This document shows positions 47,440 through 59,934 of a DNA stretch of 64,000 nt, one piece after another. The notes beneath the pieces were generated by a model. It searched no databases. It was given only the letters and a program-made list of their open reading frames with translations, and had not been told where the DNA came from. The stretch lies in assembly GCF_964340395.1 (NCBI RefSeq), contig NC_135552.1, positions 999,001 through 1,063,000 on the forward strand. The letters are read 5' to 3'. The position numbers and the translations under genes were made by a program. The stretch is from Glandiceps talaboti (Eukaryota > Hemichordata > Enteropneusta > Spengelidae). Numbering within the stretch: position 1 is the first letter of the stretch; every line of letters begins with the position of its first letter.

Positions 47440-47900
47440 ATTAGTCCTCGCGGGGCGAAGTCTGGACGGGGACTTATGGATTGGGTTCCGTCTGTCCGCG
47501 TGTCCGTGCGTCCGTTCGCCCGCAGCTGTTTCTTGGAGATGCCTGGACCGATTTTTTTTCAAACTTGGTACAGGGGCAACATACTATAGTATACATATTT
47601 GTTTTATATAGTCAATTTGTTTTATGATACGATCCAATATGGCCGCCTAGCAGCCATTTTCTTTGCGAAGTTTCCCTGTCCAAAGCCATAACTCAGACAT
47701 GCTTGAACAGATCTCATTCAAAGTTGGTATTAGCACAGTGTTCTGTGACATACATGTGCATATCCATTTTCGTTGTGATACAATCTGATATGGCTGCCTG
47801 GCAGCCATTTTGTTGGCACAGTTTTCATGTCCAAAGCCATAACTCAGACATGCTTGAACAGATTAGTGATATCAAAAACAACCATATGAGGCCAAACAAC
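47440..47900. repeat. Interspersed repeat with internal 160-bp duplication
   Basis: Starts with GC-rich TCCTCGCGGGGCGAAGTCTG and GTCCG-rich sequence. Then AAAGCCATAACTCAGACATG with CTTGAACAGAT occurs twice (about 47681-47711 and 47834-47864), along with CAGCCATTTT. It resembles the untranslated parts of invertebrate LINE-type repeats; the class is not determined. Confidence 0.5.
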
Positions 47901-48198
47901 ATTAACCAGGTTTGAAAATGACAACGTAAACTGCCAGTTCCTTAAAACCCAATCATAGCGGGGACTGTGCCATTTTCAATGACTTTTTCAGATTAATGAG
48001 ATATGAATTGACATCATTTATAGAACTCTATAGGCACGAATGTATAGGCAAAACTGCATAAGCTATCAAGTTAAGTGGCTAGTGCACATGACAGAAACTG
48101 GACCTTCTAAACAATTCCATTTCAAGTCAGTCACATGACTCATTGGCACCACCATTTTGAAGCCATACCCTTACAGAAATAACCTATAGGCAGCCTAT

Positions 48199-49735
48199 AT
48201 TTATTTATTTATTTATTGATTACATGTAACAAAACCCTGGGGATTTGTTAAAGGTACAAATAAAATAAAATTGGAAAAAAAAAATCATAATAATAACACT
48301 TATAGGCTTTTCAAAAGTAACATTACACATCATAATAAAGACTACAAAACAAAACAAACAACAACAATAACTATTCAATGAGTTGAAACATAATATTAAT
48401 GAAAAAATAATAATGAAGGGTAATTAGACATTTCAAATGATATATTATAAGTATTTTGTAGGTGGTGCTCCCTTTTTATATTACTCAGTTTGATATATTT
48501 TCCAAGTGCGATAATTAGATTTTTGTTGCTCATTATTTCTTTAAATTGTTGTTCTTCTGTCAAGTTTCTGTAATTATTAATATGTTTAGCAGCTTCACTA
48601 AAGAGGTCATGCCTGAGTAAATTATACAAGGGACACTGTAATATAAAGTGTTTTTCATCCTCTACAAGGGTTGAGTTGCATATTTTACATAATCTGCTTT
48701 TAGCTGGTATTATGTGATGACGACCCTTTTCAATTTCAAGTTTGTGGTCACTTAGTCTGAATTTACAGATTATTGATTGCAATTCTGGGTTCTTTAATTT
48801 TTCTAGATAAGGTTCAAGCTTAAAATCTAATTTAATGAGTTTGTATGTTCTGAGTTTGCAGTTATTATTTCCATTTTCCTCTCTGTTATTTAAGCTGTTT
48901 TTCCACTGTGAGATGAAGCTTGCTTGTTGCTAATGTTCAATGTTGATCATTTGCTGTGTTTTTATGTTTTTACTGATTTCATTGACTTGTAATTGATTTA
49001 TATCACTATTAGGTAGGTACAAAGTTGTGGATTTGTACCAGTTTGTCTTTTTTTCTTTGTTGAAACTGAAAGCTTCTCGTAATATGTTGTTTTTTGTATT
49101 CATTACATGGACGAGATATTTTATCGCTTGTTTTTTCACAAATATATCTAATGGAAATCTTCCAAGTGCCCCATAAATCCCCATTTTAGTGGTTTTCTTT
49201 GATACTCCTAGTATAAACCGACAGAAGTTAACATTTACAGTTTCAATTGGTGAATCTTTGCAGCACTCATCACTCCATATGTCACACCCATATACAACTA
49301 TTGGTCTTATTAGTTTATCAAATATATCTAGCATTAATTGTGGACTTAGATTTCTAAGATTGCCTAACTTTGACTTTAGTGAAAATAATGCTTTGATCCC
49401 TTTGTTTTTTAAATTCATCATTGCTTCTTTTGATTTTCCATTTGGAGAAATAATTAGACCTAAGTAGTTGAATTTTTTTACAATGTCTAGTTCTTCTCCC
49501 TCAAAGAAAAAAACACTTTTTTGTAACAGTCTGTTGCTTTTATTGAATATCATGATTTTTGTTTTCATAGTGTTAACTTTGAGTTTCCATTTCTGAGTGT
49601 ACCTTGATAGTTTGTCAGGCAGTGTTGTAACCTTTGCTTCGATTTTGACAGAAGGACAATATCATCAGCGTAAAGTAGGCAGCTGATTGCCTTGTTATTG
49701 ATAGTTGGTGCGTCACAATGACTTGAATCAAACAT
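48199..49735 (-). pseudogene. 5'-truncated LINE reverse transcriptase fragment
   Basis: Minus strand. The RT catalytic motif LLYADDIVLLS lies at about 49650-49680 (YADD codons 49661-49672). A frame change near 49585 leads to a second frame continuing the RT thumb/connection region (FNYLGLIIS, YGCDIW) to a stop near 48930. A third frame (48396-48782) holds the LINE-type C-terminal knuckle CKIC ... EDEKHF...C. The 3' end at about 48199 is an AATA-type tail on the minus strand. The 5' half (endonuclease, RT fingers) is missing, as in dead-on-arrival insertions. Clade is not determined; CR1-like or a relative is plausible. Confidence 0.8.
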
Positions 49736-49744
49736 GACATGTCT

Positions 49745-50065
49745 ATTGGCCAGCCTATAGGATCCTATCTGTAGAGAAATGGGACGTTTTACATTTGTGT
49801 ACCTATAGGTTTCCATAGGCCAGCGTATAGACCTCACAACATGTTCAACCCAGCTGATATTTCTTTTCTTAATGTATTCAGAGATTTTCTCTGCTTTACT
49901 AATTGACAAAATCTTTTCATTGTTGTATTTCCATGCCCAGTTCATATTTTGAGCACTGCTATCTCCATCAGTTTTCAAACTTTTTCTTGATACCACTATT
50001 TCCTTTTGTGATGACATTCTTGTCATGCCTCCCCTGATCATGCGTCTCAAGAATTGAGTGTGCAC
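49745..50065 (-). pseudogene. Second LINE fragment, C-terminal RT region
   Basis: Minus-strand frame with FLRRMIRGG near its start and ISWVEHVVR further on. This pattern is seen near the C-terminal end of some LINE polyproteins. It lies immediately upstream of the truncated LINE, in the same frame as the YADD segment by chance or fusion. It differs in content from the LINE at 48199-49735, so it appears to be a separate element into or beside which the latter inserted. Confidence 0.5.
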
Positions 50066-50084
50066 TGGTACGTAGGACCATGCA

Positions 50085-50640
50085 TGCTTACTTTAAAACA
50101 TGATTGCATTGGTTGTCATAGGATTGGTGTTTAGGACCGTGCTTACTTTAAAACATGATTGCATTGGTTGTCATAGGATTGGTGTTTAGGACCATGCTTA
50201 CTTTAAAACATGATTGCATTGGTTATCATAGGATTGGTAGGTAGGACCATGCTTACTTTAAAACATGATTGCATTGGTTATCATGGGTTTGGTAGGTAGG
50301 ACCTTGCTTACTTTAAAATATGATTGCATTGTTATCATAGGATTGGTAGGTAGGACCATGCTTACTTTAAAACATGATTGCATTGTTATCATGGGTTTGG
50401 TAGGTAGGACCGTGCTTACTTTAAAACATGATTGCATTGTTATCATAGGATTGGTACGTAGGACCATGCTTACTTTAAAACATGATTGCATTGTTATCAT
50501 AGGATCGGTACTTAGGACCATGCTTACTTTAAAACATGATTGCATTGTTATCATAGGATTGGTACTTAGGACCATGCTTACTTTAAAACATGATTGCATT
50601 GTTAACATAGGATTGGTGCGTAGGACTGTACTTACTCTAT
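50085..50640. repeat. 54-56-bp tandem repeat, about 10 copies
   Basis: GCTTACTTTAAAACATGATT recurs every 54-56 bases, followed by GCATTG(G)TTATCATAGG and GGTA(G/C)(G/T)TAGGACC. The open frames on both strands are by-products. Confidence 0.95.
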
Positions 50641-50689
50641 ATGTGTGTGTATTTTGGTCCAGTTAGTTTCAAGTCCTGTGGACCAAAGT

Positions 50690-51055
50690 ATATCGAATGT
50701 GAAGTGTGCATTCCAAAGTTATAGCTTAGTTAATGAAGATCAGTATTAATTATTCAAATTACTTGAATAATTAATTTGCATTTGCATTTTTCAGATAAAA
50801 CCTAATTACTGAAAGTTATTAATTATGCAAATTACTCATTAAAACTAAAAACATATGCAAACAGACTTTAATGTATATATGTGCTTTAATTTCTATAGTT
50901 GATGTACATGTATGTGCCAAATTATATGGAATTTGAACTGTGAATTTTTGAAGATATAGCTTAATTGCTGAAAATCATTAATTATTCAAATTACTCATTA
51001 AAAGTAAAATCTATATCAACAAGCTTCAAAGGACAGGCGTGCATTATTAAAGTTA
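50690..51055. repeat. 145-bp-family repeat, short array
   Basis: Two to three diverged copies of the ATAGC.TAATTACTGAAA, TTAATTATGCAAATTA, CTCATTAAAA segment, the same family as the longer array at 59935-61165. Confidence 0.7.
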
Positions 51056-52079
51056 ATGGCCTCTTTTCTAAAGATACCATTGACGGCAGACAACAAGCAA
51101 TGTAATATGCTAAAGAATTCTATGCATCGTGCGCCCTCAACGACAAGTGGCTGTTCGGAACAGGGTTACAGCCTTCAGCACAAATCTGGATTCAGCACCA
51201 CTTGTACAGAATGGCACATTCCAGAAAACAAGATGGCACAGATAGAATGAATGTACTGAGGTCCAGGTGTCTGAAAGCTTTTTAGCCTGAAAAATGATAA
51301 AAGAAGAAATTGACTTTTAATATCGATTAGATGTCTAAATTTGGCCCGTGCAGTCAATGTGTGTACTGGGCAGTAAAATATATGCGGTAGCCTGCAATGT
51401 CTGTAACATATCTAGAATATCTAAGACTGGAAAGTAGCAATGGGGGGCATGAATCTACTAAATTTTGGTGAATGTATATTTGCAGTGGCCCAATGCACCT
51501 AAGTATTGACTTTCTGAGTGCCACTTGGCCACTGGTTTGCTCCCAGACACTTCTTGTATCTCCTGGGCAGTAAAGTAGGAGGAATGCAATGCACACCATG
51601 TTTTATTTTAAGCAGAAAAATTAGTACTATTAAAGAAGATAAATTATGAAAAAGTCAAGTCGACTGTTGACATTCTATACTCTATACTGTAGTTTAATGT
51701 TATCTTTCTGGCTTTCGATTTTGTATCGTAGTCACTCTGAAAGTATTCGCTATGAGAATGAAGTCCGATGAATCTCAGTTCTGGCAGTTCTTAGAGTCTG
51801 ACAGCTCCATTTGTCCTCTCTTTATGACACACCCCCAGTGACAATTACATCTAAAAAATTGCCAACCCAGTGTCAAATATGTCATCAAATAACATGTTCA
51901 CATGACATCTTTAATGTTGTATGTGATGTTAAATACTACATTATATACATAGGTATACATGAGCTTTCAAGTTTTAACTGATGTAAAATTGATTTTTTGT
52001 TGGGTATTCGAATAAATTTATCAGTCTTTGAATCTTGAATATTAATATCTTTGACGATGTCTTGCTATATTCTTTATTC
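51056..52079. other. No gene seen
   Basis: TPR gene intron 1 without a recognisable exon or repeat. Confidence 0.4.
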
Positions 52080-52420
52080 ACCGTGTTCCATTTTTGGGTT
52101 GATTCTCTGTTGTCCATCTGTCAAAACTGCATGGACCATTTGACCTGAAATTTGGTGTGTAGGTGTCATTGGATGAGCAGATATAAGTTTGTTCAAGACA
52201 AATTGATTAGGTCATTGTTATGCAAATTAGGTGTAAACATAGAATTTTGGGTAAAAATGCTTCAAAAATCTTTTACAAAACTACTGGGCCAATTGAGTTG
52301 AATTTCTAGTGTAGGTGTCTTGGGGTGAGCAGATAAAGTTTGCTTAAGACAAGTTTATTGTGTCATTAATATGCAAATTAGGAGTAAAAATATAATTTTT
52401 GCAAAATGGTGACTATAGTA
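52080..52420. repeat. Two-copy repeat (about 130 bp) of LINE-UTR-like type
   Basis: TG(T/A)AGGTGTC.T.GG.TGAGCA followed by AAGACAA and TATGCAAATTAGG occurs at about 52159-52237 and 52308-52388. It shares the TATGCAAATTA core with the 145-bp family. Confidence 0.6.
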
Positions 52421-52663
52421 TAAAAGTACAATATTTTACCAATTTCTGTTTGAAATGTATTCTATAGTGTGTGTAAGTCACCATATGAAACCACTAACCA
52501 CTTTATTACTTCACTAAAAACAAATCTGCATAGTGGAAGAGCTGAACAGAACTATTTCTACATGTTACAAAAAAAAAGAACAAAGAGGAGCTATTCTGAC
52601 CGATAGGTCAATTGTTTGCTAAACAGTTTGAATGACATTGTTTCCTTTTTTTTTACTTTCCAG

Positions 52664-52932
52664 GGGACATTAGGATTCATTTACATCAGTGTCAACAACA
52701 ACAATCTGTCTTCAAACAACTTGGTAACTCAAAATTGAAAGAGGGACATATTAGTGAAGCTATCAAACAGTATAGCATAGCACTCACGTTTGCTGAACAA
52801 CTTCCTGGAAATGAAAGAGAAATGGCAACAATTCTGAGTAATCGTGCCCATGCATACTACAAATTGTGTGACTATCAACCTGCTGTTGATGATGCTTTAA
52901 GTTGTATTCAACATGCTCCAAAATGGTGGAAG
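52664..52932 (+). CDS. Exon encoding two tetratricopeptide repeats
   Basis: Acceptor TTTTACTTTCCAG and donor AAG|GTACAA bound 269 bp; two lead bases complete a codon, then 89 codons. Residues about 15-48 match a TPR motif (FKQLGNSKLKEGHISEAI...A) and about 52-89 a second (ILSNRAHAYYKL..YQPAVDDA). The Lys and Asn of KQLGN and the Asn of SNRA are positions that form the carboxylate clamp of Hsp70/Hsp90-binding TPR domains, so a chaperone-cofactor-like role is possible. The third TPR that would complete the clamp must be in the next exon, beyond the satellite and not found in the window. The open frame alone begins at a TTG; the true start is in the 44205 exon. Confidence 0.85.
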
Positions 52933-53015
52933 GTACAAAACATTCACAATGCCTAACACAACTGAACACTACCAGAGAAAGCACATAACACTATATATAG
53001 GCATAACTTAATCAA

Positions 53016-53017
<2 letters not shown>

Positions 53018-53079
<62 letters not shown>

Positions 53080-53149
53080 TGTTTCTGTCTGTCTGTGTCT
53101 GTGTCTGTGTCTGTGTCTGTCTGTGTCTGTCTGTCTGTGCCTGTGTCTG

Positions 53150-53186
<37 letters not shown>

Positions 53187-53291
53187 TTCTGTCTCTGGAT
53201 ATGTCTTTGTCTGAGGATCTGTCTGTCTTTCTGTCTGTGGATGTGTCTGTCTGTCTGTCTCTGGATGTGTCTGTCTTTCTGTCTCTGGATG

Positions 53292-53342
<51 letters not shown>

Positions 53343-53353
53343 GGATGTGTGTG
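53018..53353. repeat. (GT)n then (GTCT)n microsatellite
   Basis: GT dinucleotides to about 53082, then GTCTGT and GTCT repeats with interspersed GGATGTGTCT variants to 53353. Frames open on both strands are artefacts of the repeat. Confidence 0.95.
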
Positions 53354-56328
53354 TTCATATTAAAGTGGCACAAGCTGAATTTACATATTTTAGCATACTT
53401 TCTATTGTATATTTAAAAGGTACTCACAGTATTGTACTTAATGAAACATATTTAAGCATCACTTGCAATTGACAACGCAAATTTAAACCTGGTATTAAAA
53501 GTAGTAGATTCATGACACATTTGCAAGGATACTACTTTAAGGTTCATGTCACATTTGCTGGGATACTACTTTAAGATTCATGTCACATTTGCTGGGATAC
53601 TACTTTAAGATTGGTGTCACATTTGCTAGGATACTACTTTAAGATTCATGTCACATTTGCTAGGATACTACTTTAAGATTGATGTCACATTTGCTGGGAT
53701 ACTACTTTAAGATTGATGTCACATTTGCTGGGATACTACTTTAAGATTGGTGTCACATTTGCTGGGATACTACTTTAAGATTGATGTCACATTTGCTAGG
53801 ATACTACTTTAAGATTCATGTCACATTTGCTAGGATACTACTTTAAGATTGATGTCACATTTGCTGGGATACTACTTTAAGATTGATGTCACATTTGCTG
53901 GGATACTACTTTAAGATTCATGTCACATTTGCTGGGATACTACTTTAAGATTGATATCACATTTGCTGGGATACTACTTTAAGGTTGATGTCACATTTGC
54001 TGGGATACTAATTTAAGATTCATGTCACATTTGCTAGGATACTACTTTAAGGTTCATGTCACATTTGCTGGGATACTACTTTAAGATTCATGTCACATTT
54101 GCTAGGATACTACTTTAAGATTCATGTCACATTTGCTAGGATACTACTTTAAGATTCATGACACATTTGCTAGGATACTACTTTAAGGTTCATGTCACAT
54201 TTGCTAGGATACTACTTTAAGATTGATGTCATATTTGCTAGGATACTACTTTAAGATTGATGTCACATTTGCTAGGATACTACTTTAAGATTGGTGTCAC
54301 ATTTGCTGGGATACTACTTTAAGATTCATGTTACATTTGCTAGGATACTACTTTAAGATTCATGTCACATTTGCTGGGATACTACTTTAAGATTGATGTC
54401 ACATTTGCTGGGATACTACTTTAAGATTGGTGTCACATTTGCTGGGATACTACTTTAAGATTGATGTCACATTTGCTAGGATACTACTTTAAGATTGGTG
54501 TCACATTTGCTGGGATACTACTTTAAGATTGGTGTCACATTTGCTGGGATACTACTTTAAGATTGGTGTCACATTTGCTGGGATACTACTTTAAGATTGA
54601 TGTCACATTTGCTAGGATACTACTTTAAGATTCATGTCACATTTGCTAGGATACTACTTTAAGATTGATGTCACATTTGCTAGGATACTACTTTAAGATT
54701 GATGTCACATTTGCTAGGATACTACTTTAAGATTCATGTCACATTTGCTGGGATACTACTTTAAGGTTGATGTCACATTTGCTGGGATACTACTTTAAGA
54801 TTGGTGTCACATTTGCTGGGATACTACTTTAAGATTGATGTCACATTTGCTGGGATACTACTTTAAGATTGGTGTCACATTTGCTAGGATACTACTTTAA
54901 GATTGATGTCACATTTGCTGGGATACTACTTTAAGATTGGTGTCACATTTGCTGGGATACTACTTTAAGATTGGTGTCACATTTGCTGGGATACTACTTT
55001 AAGATTGATGTCACATTTGCTAGGATACTACTTTAAGATTCATGTCACATTTGCTAGGATACTACTTTAAGATTGATGTCACATTTGCTGGGATACTACT
55101 TTAAGATTGATGTCACATTTGCTAGGATACTACTTTAAGATTCATGTCACATTTGCTAGGATACTACTTTAAGATTCATGTCACATTTGCTAGGATACTA
55201 CTTTAAGATTCATGTCACATTTGCTGGGATACTACTTTAAGGTTGATGTCACATTTGCTGGGATACTACTTTAAGATTGGTGTCACATTTGCTGGGATAC
55301 TACTTTAAGATTCATATCACATTTGCTGGGATACTACTTTAAGATTGATGTCACATTTGCTAGGATACTACTTTAAGATTGATGTCACATTTGCTAGGAT
55401 ACTACTTTAAGATTCATGTCACATTTGCTGGGATACTACTTTAAGGTTGATGTCAAATTTGCTAGGATACTACTTTAAGATTGATGTCACATTTGCTAGG
55501 ATACTACTTTAAGATTCATGTCACATTTGCTAGGATACTACTTTAAGATTGATGTCACATTTGCTAGGATACTACTTTAAGATTCATGTCACATTTGCTA
55601 GGATACTACTTTAAGATTGATATCACATTTGCTGGGATACTACTTTAAGGTTGATGTCACATTTGCTGGGATACTACTTTAAGATTGATATCACATTTGC
55701 TGGGATACTACTTTAAGGTTGATGTCACATTTGCTGGGATATTACTTTAAGATTGGTGTCACATTTGCTGGGATAGTACTTTAAGATTCATGTCACATTT
55801 GCTAGGATAGTACTTTAAGGTTGATGTCAAATTTGCTAGGATACTACTTTAAGATTCATGTCACATTTGCTGGGATACTACTTTAAGATTGATATCACAT
55901 TTGCTGGGATACTACTTTAAGGTTGATGTCACATTTGCTGGGATACTACTTTAAGGTTGATGTCACATTTGCTGGGATACTACTTTAAGATTGATATCAC
56001 ATTTGCTGGGATACTACTTTAAGGTTGATGTCACATTTGCTGGGATATTACTTTAAGATTGGTGTCACATTTGCTGGGATAGTACTTTAAGATTCATGTC
56101 ACATTTGCTAGGATACTACTTTAAGATTCATGTCACATTTGCTAGGATACTACTTTAAGATTCATGTCACATTTGCTGGGATACTACTTTAAGATTGATA
56201 TCACATTTGCTGGGATACTACTTTAAGGTTGATGTCACATTTGCTGGGATACTACTTTAAGGTTGATGTCACATTTGCTGGGATACTACTTTAAGATTGG
56301 TGTCACATTTGCTAGGATACTACTTTAA

Positions 56329-56529
56329 AGAAAGGATTCAATGACATGATTTATTGTACGTATCAAAAAATGTTGAGGGAAATACCTACTATGCAATCAA
56401 CTGTTCTAACGGTGCCAGAAGCCAATCGCGATGCTGTACAAGACATGCATCAACAATAACATTATACTAGAATGTAGTTTTATTTCTTGCAATGAGTAAA
56501 GAAGAGCATAAATTTAGCTTATAGCTGTT
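56329..56529. repeat. Spacer inside the satellite, copy 1
   Basis: About 200 bases of non-satellite DNA (AAAGGATTCAATGACATGA ... TTATAGCTGTTTAAG). An apparently identical copy lies at 58709-58909. No coding feature. Confidence 0.9.
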
Positions 56530-58708
56530 TAAGATTCATGACACATTTACTAGGATACTACTTTAAGATTCATGTCACATTTGCTAGGATACTACTTTAA
56601 GATTGGTGTCACATTTGCTGGGATACTACTTTAAGATTCATGTTACATTTGCTAGGATACTACTTTAAGATTCATGTCACATTTGCTGGGATACTACTTT
56701 AAGATTGATGTCACATTTGCTGGGATACTACTTTAAGATTGGTGTCACATTTGCTGGGATACTACTTTAAGATTGATGTCACATTTGCTAGGATACTACT
56801 TTAAGATTGGTGTCACATTTGCTGGGATACTACTTTAAGATTTATGTCACATTTGCTAGGATACTACTTTAAGATTGATGTCACATTTGCTGGGATACTA
56901 CTTTAAGATTGGTGTCACATTTGCTGGGATACTACTTTAAGATTGGTGTCACATTTGCTGGGATACTACTTTAAGATTGATGTCACATTTGCTAGGATAC
57001 TACTTTAAGATTCATGTCACATTTGCTAGGATACTACTTTAAGATTCATGTCACATTTGCTAGGATACTACTTTAAGATTGATGTCACATTTGCTAGGAT
57101 ACTACTTTAAGATTCATGTCACATTTGCTGGGATACTACTTTAAGGTTGATGTCACATTTGCTGGGATACTACTTTAAGATTGGTGTCACATTTGCTGGG
57201 ATACTACTTTAAGATTGATGTCACATTTGCTGGGATACTACTTTAAGATTGGTGTCACATTTGCTAGGATACTACTTTAAGATTGATGTCACATTTGCTG
57301 GGATACTACTTTAAGATTGGTGTCACATTTGCTGGGATACTACTTTAAGATTGGTGTCACATTTGCTGGGATACTACTTTAAGATTGATGTCACATTTGC
57401 TAGGATACTACTTTAAGATTCATGTCACATTTGCTAGGATACTACTTTAAGATTGATGTCACATTTGCTGGGATACTACTTTAAGATTGATGTCACATTT
57501 GCTAGGATACTACTTTAAGATTCATGTCACATTTGCTAGGATACTACTTTAAGATTCATGTCACATTTGCTAGGATACTACTTTAAGATTCATGTCACAT
57601 TTGCTGGGATACTACTTTAAGGTTGATGTCAAATTTGCTGGGATACTACTTTAAGATTGGTGTCACATTTGCTGGGATACTACTTTAAGATTCATATCAC
57701 ATTTGCTGGGATACTACTTTAAGATTGATGTCACATTTGCTAGGATACTACTTTAAGATTGATGTCACATTTGCTAGGATACTACTTTAAGATTCATGTC
57801 ACATTTGCTGGGATACTACTTTAAGGTTGATGTCAAATTTGCTAGGATACTACTTTAAGATTGATGTCACATTTGCTAGGATACTACTTTAAGATTCATG
57901 TCACATTTGCTAGGATACTACTTTAAGATTGATGTCACATTTGCTAGGATACTACTTTAAGATTCATGTCACATTTGCTAGGATACTACTTTAAGATTGA
58001 TATCACATTTGCTGGGATACTACTTTAAGGTTGATGTCACATTTGCTGGGATACTACTTTAAGATTGATATCACATTTGCTGGGATACTACTTTAAGGTT
58101 GATGTCACATTTGCTGGGATATTACTTTAAGATTGGTGTCACATTTGCTGGGATAGTACTTTAAGATTCATGTCACATTTGCTAGGATAGTACTTTAAGG
58201 TTGATGTCAAATTTGCTAGGATACTACTTTAAGATTCATGTCACATTTGCTGGGATACTACTTTAAGATTGATATCACATTTGCTGGGATACTACTTTAA
58301 GGTTGATGTCACATTTGCTGGGATACTACTTTAAGGTTGATGTCACATTTGCTGGGATACTACTTTAAGATTGATATCACATTTGCTGGGATACTACTTT
58401 AAGGTTGATGTCACATTTGCTGGGATATTACTTTAAGATTGGTGTCACATTTGCTGGGATAGTACTTTAAGATTCATGTCACATTTGCTAGGATACTACT
58501 TTAAGATTCATGTCACATTTGCTAGGATACTACTTTAAGATTCATGTCACATTTGCTGGGATACTACTTTAAGATTGATATCACATTTGCTGGGATACTA
58601 CTTTAAGGTTGATGTCACATTTGCTGGGATACTACTTTAAGGTTGATGTCACATTTGCTGGGATACTACTTTAAGATTGGTGTCACATTTGCTAGGATAC
58701 TACTTTAA

Positions 58709-58909
58709 AGAAAGGATTCAATGACATGATTTATTGTACGTATCAAAAAATGTTGAGGGAAATACCTACTATGCAATCAACTGTTCTAACGGTGCCAGAA
58801 GCCAATCGCGATGCTGTACAAGACATGCATCAACAATAACATTATACTAGAATGTAGTTTTATTTCTTGCAATGAGTAAAGAAGAGCATAAATTTAGCTT
58901 ATAGCTGTT
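58709..58909. repeat. Spacer inside the satellite, copy 2
   Basis: Second copy of 56329-56529, 2,380 bases downstream, marking a higher-order duplication of the satellite. Confidence 0.9.
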
Positions 58910-59934
58910 TAAGATTCATGACACATTTACTAGGATACTACTTTAAGATTCATGTCACATTTGCTAGGATACTACTTTAAGATTGATGTCACATTTGCTA
59001 GGATACTACTTTAAGATTCATGTCACATTTGCTGGGATACTACTTTAAGATTGATGTCACATTTGCTGGGATACTACTTTAAGATTGATGTCACATTTGC
59101 TGGGATACTACTTTAAGATTGATGTCACATTTGCTAGGATACTACTTTAAGATTCATGTCACATTTGCTAGGATACTACTTTAAGATTGATGTCACATTT
59201 GCTGGGATACTACTTTAAGGTTGATGTCACATTTGCTGGGATACTACTTTAAGATTGATGTCACATTTGCTAGGATACTACTTTAAGATTGATGTCACAT
59301 TTGCTAGGATACTACTTTAAGATTCATGTCACATTTGCTAGGATACTACTTTAAGATTGATGTCACATTTGCTGGGATACTACTTTAAGATTGATGTCAC
59401 ATTTGCTTGGATACTACTTTAAGATTCATGTCACATTTGCTAGGATACTACTTTAAGATTGATGTCACATTTGCTGGGATACTACTTTAAGATTGATGTC
59501 ACATTTGCTAGGATACTACTTTAAGATTCATGTCACATTTGCTGGGATACTACTTTAAGATTCATGTCACATTTGCTAGGATACTACTTTAAGGTTGATG
59601 TCACATTTGCTGGGATACTACTTTAAGATTGATGTCACATTTGCTGGGATACTACTTTAAGATTCATGTCACATTTGCTGGGATACTACTTTAAGGTTGA
59701 TGTCACATTTGCTAGGATAGTACTTTAAGATTCATGTCACATTTGCTGGGATACTACTTTCAGATTGGTGTCACATTTGCTAGGATACTACTTTAGGAAT
59801 ACAATCCCTCTCCATTACACTTTGTAAAATCACAGGAGTCTGTATCTATTCTGTGATTGAGAAATTGTTTTTGTGAATTGATTGAAAACCCCCCGAAATA
59901 AATGTAAACCAGATTTAAACTGAATGCCTCCCGT

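Larger units (their letters stand above)
53515..59795. repeat. 34-bp satellite array, roughly 170-180 copies
   Basis: Monomer of GTCACATTTGCTGGGATACT plus ACTTTAAGATT.AT, 34 bases, with position-specific variants (CTAGG/CTGGG, GATTCATG/GATTGATG/GATTGGTG, occasional ATATC and AATTTG). The array is broken twice by the same nonsatellite spacer (56329-56529 and 58709-58909). It lies wholly inside an intron of the TPR gene. Confidence 0.97.

Noticed and set aside
53018-53416. Cys/Val/Ser-rich frames up to 131 codons
   Set aside because: By-products of (GT)n and (GTCT)n microsatellites.
53515-59795. CRISPR-like appearance of regularly spaced repeats
   Set aside because: There is no unique spacer between units; it is a head-to-tail 34-bp satellite in a eukaryotic intron.
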